Part shown: piece by piece, positions 1 through 5,737 of the stretch
Layout: each line of letters opens with the position of its first letter
How positions within the stretch are numbered: the stretch's first letter is position 1
Source: CAZVEV01 sp964625865
Lineage (GTDB): Bacteria > Planctomycetota > Phycisphaerae > SM23-33
Assembly: GCA_964625865.1 (NCBI GenBank)
Contig: CAZVEV010000260.1
Location: 1 to 8,992, forward strand
Direction: 5' to 3'
DNA: 8,992 bases
The notes under the pieces: model-generated
The model's input: only the letters and a program-made list of their open reading frames with translations
What the model was told of the DNA's origin: nothing
The model's database searches: none
Program-made: the position numbers and the translations under genes

Positions 1-2060
1 TTCAGCGGCAGCTTGCCCAGGCGATTGAGCACCTGCATGACCTGCTCCTGGTAGGCCATGATCCCATACGTCTCGGCCAGCAGGTCGTCCACCAGCGGGT
101 GGACCATCGGAATCGGCTCGGTGCCGTTCTTGCGGGCGCACCACGAGGGGATCAGTTCCATCGGCCCGGGGCGGAACATCGCATTGGCGGCGATCAGTTC
201 CTCGATGCGGCCCGGCTGCATCTGGCGGAGAATGTTCTTCATCCCGCCGGACTCGAACTGGAACACGCCGTCGGTGTGGGCCTCGCGGAAGAGCTGGAAC
301 ACGCGGTCGTCGTCCAGCGGGAGCGTTTCGGGGTCGATGTCCTCGCCGGTCCGCTCGGCGACCAGCTCGCGGGCACGCTGGATAATCGTCAGGGTCCGCA
401 GGCCGAGGAAGTCCATCTTCATCAGCCCGATCTTGTCGCAGGTGGGCCCGTCCCACTGGGTGATCGCGTCCTCGCCGTCGCCCTGTTTGCAGAGGGGAAT
501 CAGCCCTTCCAGCGGCTCCTGGGCGACGATCACGCCCGCGGCGTGGACCCCCGCGTGGCGCGCCAGGCCCTCGAGACGCCGCCCGTAGTCGAAGATCTGG
601 CGCACCTGCTCGTCCTGATCGACCATGCGCTTCAGTTCCGGCTCGGCGGCCAGGGCCTTGTCCAGCGTCATCTTCAGTTCGTCGGGCACGAGCTTGGTCA
701 GCGTCTCGACGTCGCCGAGGGGCACGTCCATGACGCGGCCGACGTCCTTGATGACGGCCTTGGCCTTCAGCGTGCCGTACGTGATGATCTGCGCCACGTG
801 CCCGTACTTCTCGCGGACGTACTGGATGACCTTGGGGCGGCCCTCCTGGCAGAGGTCGATGTCGATGTCGGGCGCTTCCTCGCGCTGCGGATCGGTGAAG
901 CGTTCGAACAGCAGGCCGTACTTCATCGGGTCCACGTCCGCGATGCCGAGGCAGTAGCCCAGCAACGTCGCCACGCCGCTGCCGCGCGGGGCGGCCGGGA
1001 TGCTGTTCCGCCTCGCGAACTGGACGAAATCGTTGACGATCAGGAAGTACGAGCAGTAGCCCTTGTCGCGGATGACCTGCAGCTCGCGCTCGAGGCGATC
1101 ACGGTAGTCATTCGGCACGTCGCGCCCCGCCATCCGCCGCTTCATACCCTCCCACGCCAGCGTGCGAAGATGCGCACTCGGCTCCGAGCCGTCGGGCGTG
1201 TGGAACACGGGCAAGTGCTCGGCCGAATAGTCCAGCTCGAGGTTGCACATCTCGGCGATCTTGAGCGTGTTGTCCGCCGCTTCGGGCCAGTCGGCCAGGG
1301 CGTGACGCATCTCGGCGATGTCCTTGAAATACAGGTCCTCCGGATAGGCCAGCTTGTTCTCGTCGGTCAGCTTCTTGCCCATCGCGATGCACGTGAGGAC
1401 CTCGTGGGCCGCCTTGTCGTCACGCCGCAGGAAGTGCACGTCGTTGGTCCCCACGAGCCCCACGCCCATCTCGCGGGCCAGCTCGACCAGCAGGGGGTTC
1501 ACGCGGTCCTGCTCGGCCAGGCCCTGCTTCTGTATCTCGATGAAAAACCGCTCGGGGCCGAAGATGTCCACGTACGCCCCCGCGATGGCCCGCGCCTTGT
1601 CGCGGTCCCTGGCCAGCAGGGCCTGGGGCACCTCCCCGCCGAGGCACGCGGTGGTGCAGATCAGTCCCTCGCCAAGCTCCGCCAGCAGGTCACGATCGAT
1701 CCGCGGCTTGTAGTAGAACCCCTCCAGATACGCCCGCGACGACAGCTTCACCAGGTTGCGCCAGCCGGTCTCGTTCATCGCCAGCAGCACCATGTGATAC
1801 GCCGCCGTGCCGATCTGGCCCATCGTCCGGTCGTACCGCGTGGTGGGGGAGATGTACGCTTCCATGCCGAGGATCGGTTTGATCCCGCCGGCCCGGGCGA
1901 TCTTGTAGAATTCCAGCGCCCCGAACAGGTTCCCGTGGTCGGTCACCGCCAGGGCGTCCATGCCGAACGCCTTTGCCGATTCGACGAGGTCTTTCAGTCG
2001 GCATCCGCCGTCCAGGAGCGAGTAGTGCGAGTGTACGTGCAGGTGGGTGAAACCGTCCAT
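1..2060 (-). CDS. dnaE: DNA polymerase III alpha subunit, N-terminal 686 residues (partial, runs off left edge)
   Basis: Catalytic subunit of the replicative polymerase. Residues 1-210 form a PHP domain that keeps all nine positions known to bind metal in DnaE1-type enzymes: H8, H10, D17, H42 (TDHGN), E67, H89, C139, D207 and H209 (NDVHF). This predicts an active PHP 3'-5' proofreading nuclease, unlike the degenerate E. coli PHP. The polymerase palm follows: PDIDID at 397-402 supplies the catalytic pair D400/D402, and D550 in MDFLGLRTLT is the third aspartate. The usual GPGRGSAAGS motif reads AAPRGSGVAT (356-365), a form I recall from planctomycete DnaE. The sequence stops in the region after MAYQEQVMQVL, so the rest of a roughly 1150-1250-residue protein lies outside. 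The ATG at 2060 is preceded in frame by a TGA four codons upstream, which fixes the start. There is no strong Shine-Dalgarno, only a GGATGAG. A promoter lies 40 bp upstream. Confidence 0.97.
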   Translation of the reverse strand, partial: MDGFTHLHVHSHYSLLDGGCRLKDLVESAKAFGMDALAVTDHGNLFGALEFYKIARAGGIKPILGMEAYISPTTRYDRTMGQIGTAAYHMVLLAMNETGWRNLVKLSSRAYLEGFYYKPRIDRDLLAELGEGLICTTACLGGEVPQALLARDRDKARAIAGAYVDIFGPERFFIEIQKQGLAEQDRVNPLLVELAREMGVGLVGTNDVHFLRRDDKAAHEVLTCIAMGKKLTDENKLAYPEDLYFKDIAEMRHALADWPEAADNTLKIAEMCNLELDYSAEHLPVFHTPDGSEPSAHLRTLAWEGMKRRMAGRDVPNDYRDRLERELQVIRDKGYCSYFLIVNDFVQFARRNSIPAAPRGSGVATLLGYCLGIADVDPMKYGLLFERFTDPQREEAPDIDIDLCQEGRPKVIQYVREKYGHVAQIITYGTLKAKAVIKDVGRVMDVPLGDVETLTKLVPDELKMTLDKALAAEPELKRMVDQDEQVRQIFDYGRRLEGLARHAGVHAAGVIVAQEPLEGLIPLCKQGDGEDAITQWDGPTCDKIGLMKMDFLGLRTLTIIQRARELVAERTGEDIDPETLPLDDDRVFQLFREAHTDGVFQFESGGMKNILRQMQPGRIEELIAANAMFRPGPMELIPSWCARKNGTEPIPMVHPLVDDLLAETYGIMAYQEQVMQVLNRLGKLPL

Positions 2061-2101
2061 AGTTCTGACTCATCCACGGGTTTTTCGCGGGCGTTCGACG
2101 C

Positions 2102-2130
2102 ACTATAGCACTCCCAGCCGGCGAGGTCAA
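2102..2130 (-). promoter_or_regulatory. Sigma70-type promoter of dnaE
   Basis: On the minus strand, TTGACC (2130-2125, 5 of 6 to consensus) is followed by a 17-bp spacer and TATAGT (2107-2102, 5 of 6). TGC sits directly before the -10, giving an extended -10. Transcription would start near 2095, leaving a leader of about 35 nt before the dnaE ATG. The position, spacing and match are good, but the site is predicted by eye only. Confidence 0.72.
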
Positions 2131-2466
2131 AAGCCCGTTGGCTGACGGGGCGAAAAAGTCCTCGCCCATGCCCCCGAATCCGCCGCCCGGCTGCATCTTT
2201 CCGCCCAGCCCGCGTGGTTGGCGCCGGCTGGCGCGCTTCAGAGGACCAGCGGAGACTCTCTCCCAAACCGCCAGAATCCTAACCCGATTTCGTACATTAT
2301 CTTATGACCCGCTTCGTCTCGTGGCATTCGCTCCGGATCCGCCGCGAATCGCCTCGCGCGCCAACCGCGGGACGGCCTTCTTTTTCGTCGCTCGTTTTCT
2401 TGACTTCTGCCGCCGGTGGGGGAGGGCGTCGGCGAGGACCTGTTCCAGGAGCCGGCTGCGATGCGG

Positions 2467-2578
2467 CGTACCATCCCGATGCACGTCGGAATCTCGCCCG
2501 TGCCTGCAATCCGTCGAGGATGAGCCCGTTTTCTGGCCCTCTCACGGGCGAGATCCCGATGTGCATCGGGATGGTACG
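2467..2578. repeat. REP/BIME-like inverted repeat, two 36-bp arms around a 40-bp centre
   Basis: The arm 2467-2502 matches the reverse complement of 2543-2578 at 34 of 36 positions. Each arm starts with its own hairpin. The right one, ATCCCGATG-TG-CATCGGGAT (2553-2572), is a perfect 9-bp palindrome. The left (2473-2492) is the same with two changes. Each hairpin is followed inward by CTCGCCCGTG. Two palindromic units facing each other around a spacer is the layout of bacterial REP pairs (BIMEs), or of a small hairpin-ended element. No transposase is present in the window. Confidence 0.7.
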
Positions 2579-2679
2579 CGGACTCGCCTCGGCAGAATTT
2601 TTTCCGCGGGGGCCGTTTTTCCGTCCCATTTCTCCCCGTTCGGCTACCACTAGGCTTGTGAAGGGCGATGTACTACGAC

Positions 2680-2702
2680 ACTGGCCAGCTTAAGCTGCCA
2701 GT
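2680..2702. repeat. Imperfect palindrome with one bulged base
   Basis: ACTGGCCAGCTT pairs with AAGCTGCCAGT, an 11-bp stem with a single extra C and a TTAA centre. It lies 68 bp before the HTH gene start. It could be an operator or a REP-like hairpin. No T-run follows, so it is not an obvious terminator. Confidence 0.45.
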
Positions 2703-2770
2703 CCGACCGGTCAATCCGCCCCTACACCCGATTCCCTATACCTTATCCCCTGCTTTTGAAAGGTTTTGTG

Positions 2771-3310
2771 ATGCCTCCAGCCGATTCCGAAAGCTCTTAC
2801 GATGAGAACCTGCTGGTCGAGATGCTGGCGGCCGGCAAGTTCTCCTGCCGCGAGATCGCCGAGAAGGTCGGCAAGATCAGTGCGGCGATGGTCTCGGCCA
2901 TCTCGCAAGGCCGCAGACGCCGCGACCTGCACGACCGCGTCACCCGCGCCGTGGCCGCCGCCCAGCGCCGCGCCGTCCGCCTGGCGGCGGGGCGATTAGC
3001 CGACCTGGTCGACCGCCACGTCGCCCAGGGCCTGGCCTCCGACGACCCCGAGGCCCGCCGGTGTCGCGAGTTCCTCCTGCGAACCTACACCCCCAAGACC
3101 CTCGCCGAGCCGCCGGCGGCGCCCCTGCCCAAAGAACCCCACTCCCCGTTCGCCAACTTCAAGAAACTCTCCCCCGAGACCCAGGCCCGCATCGCCCACG
3201 ACCTCGGAGGCCCCGCACCCGACCAGACCCAAGCACTCGAACAGGACGGAAACGACAACGGCGGGGAGGTGGCCGCAGATTCCGCAGATTCCACAGATTC
3301 AGATTCTTAG
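2771..3310 (+). CDS. Small helix-turn-helix protein of unknown function
   Basis: A 179-residue protein that I do not recognise as a named family. Residues 11-52 look like a three-helix HTH: a helix LLVEMLAAGK, then CREIAEKVGK, then SAAMVSAISQGRRRRDL as the likely recognition helix with a basic end. Residues 54-108 are helical and Arg/Ala-rich, ending RRCREFLLRTYTPK. This recalls phage terminase small subunits, but the likeness is weak. Residues 110-179 are Pro-, then Asp/Ser-rich and probably disordered. The final ADSADSTDSDS is encoded by a 9-bp repeat. Codon use strongly favours G/C at third positions, which supports a real gene. The ATG at 2771 has GAAAGG seven bases upstream. A TTG at 2756 would add five residues but has no such site. 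The gene stands alone, 288 bp before the four-helix-bundle gene on the same strand. Confidence 0.72.
   Translation: MPPADSESSYDENLLVEMLAAGKFSCREIAEKVGKISAAMVSAISQGRRRRDLHDRVTRAVAAAQRRAVRLAAGRLADLVDRHVAQGLASDDPEARRCREFLLRTYTPKTLAEPPAAPLPKEPHSPFANFKKLSPETQARIAHDLGGPAPDQTQALEQDGNDNGGEVAADSADSTDSDS
3275..3308 (+). repeat. 9-bp direct repeat GCAGATTCC at the 3' end of the HTH gene
   Basis: GCAGATTCC GCAGATTCC ACAGATTCA GATTCT precedes the stop codon directly. The unit is 9 bp, so it stays in frame and encodes the ADS/TDS tail. The AT content is higher than in the rest of the gene. Confidence 0.7.
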
Positions 3311-3395
3311 CGAGGAGTTCGGATGGTGGCCCGTTCCCTCACATAGTCAGCGGGCCCCGCGAAAAGCCGCCCCCGGCACCCGAGGCAACACGGGG

Positions 3396-3417
3396 GCTGG
3401 CCACTTCAGTGGCCAGC
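3396..3417. repeat. Perfect palindrome, 10-bp arms
   Basis: GCTGGCCACT-TC-AGTGGCCAGC forms a stem of 8 to 10 bp. It lies in the 288-bp gap between the HTH gene and the four-helix-bundle gene, 86 bp after the HTH stop. It lacks a T-run on either strand, so it is more likely a REP-like hairpin or an RNA-processing stem than an intrinsic terminator. The rest of the gap shows only a possible weak promoter. Confidence 0.55.
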
Positions 3418-3489
3418 AAGGACCTCCGAAAGACACCAACGGAAAGAGGTGTCCGCAGAGGCTGCCAACGAGCGAACAGGCGAATGGCC

Positions 3490-3519
3490 TTGACCTCCTG
3501 CTACCTTCCGGCATATCCT
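3490..3519 (+). promoter_or_regulatory. Possible weak promoter for the four-helix-bundle gene
   Basis: TTGACC (3490-3495), an 18-bp spacer and TATCCT (3514-3519, 4 of 6) lie about 80 bp before the ATG at 3599. The -10 is poor, and the call rests only on position and spacing. Confidence 0.28.
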
Positions 3520-3592
3520 TCGACCAAGGCTGAGGTTGTGGATGTGGCAGGGATGTGTGGACCGGCGGGGAGCAACTTGCTGTTTGGGAGAC

Positions 3593-3654
3593 TGGACGAT
3601 GGGTGGACAGAGTGGACGGGATGGACCGGATGGACAGAGTGGGCCCGGTGGACA
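3593..3654 (+). repeat. 9-bp repeat array 1 (TGGAC orientation), over the start of the four-helix gene
   Basis: TGGAC cores begin at 3593, 3604, 3613, 3622, 3631, 3640 (variant TGGGC) and 3649. The spacing is 11 and then exactly 9 bp. The consensus is about GRRTGGACM. The array contains the ATG at 3599 and encodes residues 2-20 of the protein as Gly/Gln/Asp-rich sequence. Confidence 0.85.
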
Positions 3655-4294
3655 GGGGGGCTCGGGCGGCGAGGGGGCGGGGGCCGAGCCGCTGATTCCC
3701 AAGCATGGGGGGTACCGCAAGCTTAAGAGTTTTCAGATTGCTCAGTTGGCCTATGACGTGACGGTGCGGTTCTGCGATCGGTATATCGACAAGCGGAGCT
3801 GCACGCATGACCAGATGGTGCAGGCGGCCCGGTCCGGGGTGCAGAACATCGCCGAGGGCAGCCAGGCCTCCGGGACCTCAAAGAAGTTCGAGCTGAAGCT
3901 GACCAGCGTGGCCCGCGCCAGCCTCGAGGAACTCCGCCTCGATTATGAGGATTTCTTGCGCCAGCGCGGCTTGACCCACTGGCCGCGAGAAGACCCGCGC
4001 CGCGCCGCCCTGATCGCCCGCCGCTGCACGACCACCCGGGACGTCGCCGCCTGGGTGCGGGAGGTCCACCACGCCGGCCAATCGTCCGCCGGGTCACCCA
4101 AGTCCACCGAGTCCACGTCGTCCACTCCGTCCACCTACCCGGAGATCGCCGCGAACGCCGCCCTGGTCCTTATCGCGGTGGCCTGCGGCCTGCTGGACCG
4201 TCAGCTCGCCGCCCAGTCGGCGGCCTTCGAGCGCGACGGCGGGTTCACCGAACGGCTTTACAGTCGCCGCCGGCAGGTCCGGAGGAGGCGGTAG
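3599..4294 (+). CDS. Four-helix-bundle 'suffix' domain protein (S23/23S rRNA IVS-related)
   Basis: A 231-residue protein. Residues 32-120 fit the four-helix-bundle family related to 23S rRNA intervening-sequence proteins: LIPKHGGYRKLKSF, helix 1 to about 62, DKRSCTHDQMVQAARSGVQNIAEGS (65-88, the family's most characteristic stretch), then KKFELKLTSVARASLEELRLDYEDFLRQRG. Residues 180-226 (YPEIAANAALVLIAVACGLL to GGFTERLYSRR) form the last helix and the GGFTERLY 'suffix' ending. The molecular role is unknown; relatives are suspected to bind nucleic acid or act as accessory subunits. Two segments are made of 9-bp DNA repeats: residues 2-20 (Gly/Gln/Asp-rich) and about 166-180 (SPKSTESTSSTPST) between helices 3 and 4. 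The start at 3599 is chosen because GGGAG lies eight bases upstream. An ATG at 3536 would add 21 unlikely residues. The gene faces the PEP-CTERM gene convergently. Confidence 0.88.
   Translation: MGGQSGRDGPDGQSGPGGQGGSGGEGAGAEPLIPKHGGYRKLKSFQIAQLAYDVTVRFCDRYIDKRSCTHDQMVQAARSGVQNIAEGSQASGTSKKFELKLTSVARASLEELRLDYEDFLRQRGLTHWPREDPRRAALIARRCTTTRDVAAWVREVHHAGQSSAGSPKSTESTSSTPSTYPEIAANAALVLIAVACGLLDRQLAAQSAAFERDGGFTERLYSRRRQVRRRR
4093..4137 (-). repeat. 9-bp repeat array 2 (opposite orientation), inside the four-helix gene
   Basis: GTCCA cores begin at 4102, 4111, 4120 and 4129, with a degenerate copy (GTCACC) at 4093. The period is exactly 9 bp, so the frame is kept and the array encodes Ser/Thr-rich SPKSTESTSSTPST. 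It is the reverse complement of array 1's unit and falls at the junction between helix 3 and the suffix helix. Confidence 0.85.
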
Positions 4295-4304
4295 AACGGC
4301 TGGA

Positions 4305-4457
4305 GTGGACAAGGTGGACGAGGTGGACTGAGTAGACAGGTGGACGAGGTGGACGGGGGCGGACTGCCGGCTGGCCTGGTGGACTTGCCGCACCCATGCG
4401 GCGCCCTGTCCACCTCGTCCACCCGTCTACTGCGTCCACCTCGTCCACTCAGTCCAC
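4305..4457. repeat. 50-bp inverted repeat built of 9-bp TGGAC units (arrays 3 and 4)
   Basis: The left arm is 4305-4354, with cores at 4306, 4315, 4324, 4333 (variant TAGAC), 4341 and 4350. The right arm is 4408-4457, with GTCCA cores at 4408, 4417, 4425 (variant GTCTA), 4434, 4443 and 4452. By my alignment 44 of 50 positions pair. The variant unit and the single 8-bp spacing occur at mirror positions in both arms. The 53-nt loop contains a small hairpin, CCGCA-CCCA-TGCGG (4388-4401). It lies 10 bp after the four-helix gene stop, between convergent genes, so the stem could also end transcription or be cut by RNase III. Confidence 0.88.
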
Positions 4458-4472
4458 ACCGGCGACCGGCCT

Positions 4473-4556
4473 TCACTTGCCACCCCAGCACTCAATGCTA
4501 CCGTCCTGGTTGACGATGTAGAGTTTGCCCTGCACCGCGGCCAGCCCGTCCCAGGC
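4473..4556 (-). pseudogene. Remnant 3' end of a PQQ-propeller paralogue
   Basis: The minus strand reads AWDGLAAVQGKLYIVNQDGS, then IECWGGK and a stop. The last 27 residues of the large propeller protein at 5738-8923 are the same at 23 of 27 positions, and about 72 of 84 bases match (my count). Upstream of the match the frame runs through unrelated GICPSGR to a TAA at 4578-4580, so nothing else of the gene is left. The differences are mostly silent or conservative and the stop codon differs (TGA against TAG). This suggests a diverged paralogue that was functional for some time before deletion, rather than a recent copy. Confidence 0.85.
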
Positions 4557-4616
4557 GCGTCCCGAGGGACAGATACCTTAATTGGGTGTTGCGTGTGGAC
4601 CCCGGCCGGTGTCGTG

Positions 4617-5558
4617 CTATCGCTTGCGTCGTCGGCGGGGACGGCGCCAGGCGAGGGCGGCCATGCCCAGCAGGGCGACGGTGGCCGGTTCGGGGACCAG
4701 GGTGACCGACGCCCACGTCGTGCCGAATCGGGGCTCGTCATAGCCGACGGGGATGAGAAGCGGATTCTTGGCCAGCACCAGGGCGTCAATCGCCGTCACG
4801 TCGGACAGCGAGCAGTCCGCAAACACCTGGGCGGCGCCCGCGGCGCCCTCGCTGGCGACGCTGAGCGGGTTGACCCACACGCTCACGCGGTCGTCGTTCG
4901 GGGCCGCCTCGCCGTCCATCTCGAGCTTGAGGATCACCAGGTACATCTGCCCGACGGTCACGCCGCCGGCCAGCACGTCGATCTGCTGGCGGATGTCCGC
5001 CCCGTCGTGCTTCCGGTGGCGGAGGACCAGGTCGATCTGGGAGCTGTGGCTATGGAAACCCCACTGGAGGCCCTCGATTCCATGGTCAGCCGTCGCGCTG
5101 AAGAACTCGCTGTCCGACAGGGTCTGCTGGTTCGTGAAGCCCATGACCGTCAGGCCGTCGTTGACGATAGTGCTGCCCGCGCTGATCAGCCCGCTCATGT
5201 AGTAGACCGCCCGCACGGGGCCCGGGGGGTCCGCCGGCGCCGAATAGGACGCCAGGGAGCGATACACGCGCTGAGGCACGACGGCGTTCCCGACGTAGGT
5301 GGCCGTGCCGCCGGCTTCGGCCTGCTGCACCGGGTGGTCGAGCCCGACGTCGTCGATATGGAACGTGCCGGTCGGGTTCGTTCCCTGCTGCCACGCCCCC
5401 GTGAACCCGGCCACGGCCGGGCCCTGCGATACGATGTCACTGGGGGAATAGCCGCCCCCTCCGACCATGAAAGGATCCCACGCGATCACGTTGGCCCGGG
5501 CCGACGCCACCAACGCCAGCATCGCGCCCAGGCATACCGTCACTCGTACCGTTCTCAT
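4617..5558 (-). CDS. PEP-CTERM sorted exported protein
   Basis: A 313-residue secreted protein. It begins with a signal peptide (MRTVRVTVCLGAMLALVASARA, likely cut near residue 22). It ends with a PEP-CTERM sorting tail: VPEP at 288-291, hydrophobic ATVALLGMAALAW, then RRPRRRRKR. Such tails are recognised by an exosortase, which anchors or releases the protein at the cell surface. The middle (25-285) is a beta-rich region with no catalytic motif that I can see. DEPRFGTTWASVT just before the tail is a phrase common in planctomycete PEP-CTERM proteins with LamG-like folds. The start at 5558 is preferred because AGGAG lies eight bases upstream and the signal peptide begins there. An ATG at 5636 would put 26 charged residues before it and would overlap the predicted transcription start. 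No exosortase is in the window. The function is unknown. Confidence 0.9.
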   Translation of the reverse strand: MRTVRVTVCLGAMLALVASARANVIAWDPFMVGGGGYSPSDIVSQGPAVAGFTGAWQQGTNPTGTFHIDDVGLDHPVQQAEAGGTATYVGNAVVPQRVYRSLASYSAPADPPGPVRAVYYMSGLISAGSTIVNDGLTVMGFTNQQTLSDSEFFSATADHGIEGLQWGFHSHSSQIDLVLRHRKHDGADIRQQIDVLAGGVTVGQMYLVILKLEMDGEAAPNDDRVSVWVNPLSVASEGAAGAAQVFADCSLSDVTAIDALVLAKNPLLIPVGYDEPRFGTTWASVTLVPEPATVALLGMAALAWRRPRRRRKR

Positions 5559-5598
5559 CGTCAACGCTCCTGTCTCCCGGGACTTGTCGGGTGTTCTC

Positions 5599-5621
5599 CT
5601 GTTCGCGAGCTTCACGAACAG
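5599..5621 (-). promoter_or_regulatory. Hairpin in the 5' leader of the PEP-CTERM gene
   Basis: CTGTTCG and CGAACAG form a 7-bp stem with a 9-nt loop, close to the predicted transcript start and about 40 nt before the start codon. An AGGAGA overlaps its 3' edge but is too far from the ATG to act as the ribosome site. It could be a transcript-stabilising 5' stem or a regulatory site. The call is tentative. Confidence 0.4.
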
Positions 5622-5636
5622 ATACTTGATGCGCAA

Positions 5637-5665
5637 ATACTAATCGGTTTCGATGCCCTTGTCAA
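5637..5665 (-). promoter_or_regulatory. Sigma70-type promoter of the PEP-CTERM gene
   Basis: On the minus strand, a perfect TTGACA (5665-5660), a 17-bp spacer and TAGTAT (5642-5637, 4 of 6) lie 79 bp before the ATG at 5558. Transcription would start near 5630, giving a leader of about 70 nt. The gene is therefore likely transcribed independently of the propeller gene upstream. Confidence 0.72.
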
Positions 5666-5737
5666 GGTAAATCTCGGCTGCAAACGTCACCGGCGGGGCC
5701 GTGGCACTGCTTCTTTCGTGTCTGTTGGCGACGCGAC

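Larger units (their letters stand above)
2061..2770. other. Gene-free intergenic region between divergent dnaE and HTH gene
   Basis: Open frames on both strands here encode only Arg/Pro/Ser-rich sequence without recognisable domains or good start sites, so I call no gene. The region holds the dnaE promoter at its left end, a REP-like inverted repeat at 2467-2578, a palindrome at 2680-2702, and a short low-GC direct-repeat-like tract near 2724-2750 (CCCGATTCCCTATACCTTATCCCC). Two T-runs (2598-2603 and 2616-2620) lie downstream of the inverted repeat, but the nearer is about 20 nt away, too far for a standard intrinsic terminator. Confidence 0.7.

Noticed and set aside
99..2108. Long open frame (669 codons) on the plus strand opposite dnaE
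   Set aside because: It is the antisense shadow of a GC-rich gene. The minus strand encodes an unmistakable DnaE with all catalytic residues, while the plus frame has no domain.
2138..2653. Possible gene in the gap upstream of the HTH gene
   Set aside because: The translation is Arg/Pro/Ser-rich without domains, it runs through the REP-like hairpins, and there is no ribosome site.
3328..3356. Terminator after the HTH gene (GGCCCG/CGGGCC)
   Set aside because: The stem is only 6 bp with a 17-nt loop and no T-run.
3061..3726. Open frame spanning the HTH gene's end and the repeat array (WTGWTEWAR tail)
   Set aside because: It overlaps a better-coded gene in another frame, and its tail is only the TGGAC repeat read in a different frame.
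3599..4294. Diversity-generating retroelement (Avd-type four-helix protein)
   Set aside because: Avd belongs to the same broad fold, but there is no reverse transcriptase, template/variable repeat pair or adenine-rich variable region in the window.
4093..4457. CRISPR array
   Set aside because: The repeats are 9 bp with no unique spacers, occur in both orientations and lie partly inside a gene. There are no cas genes.
3599..4457. 23S rRNA intervening sequence in the strict sense
   Set aside because: No rRNA sequence flanks the gene. Only the protein family and the inverted-repeat layout resemble an IVS.
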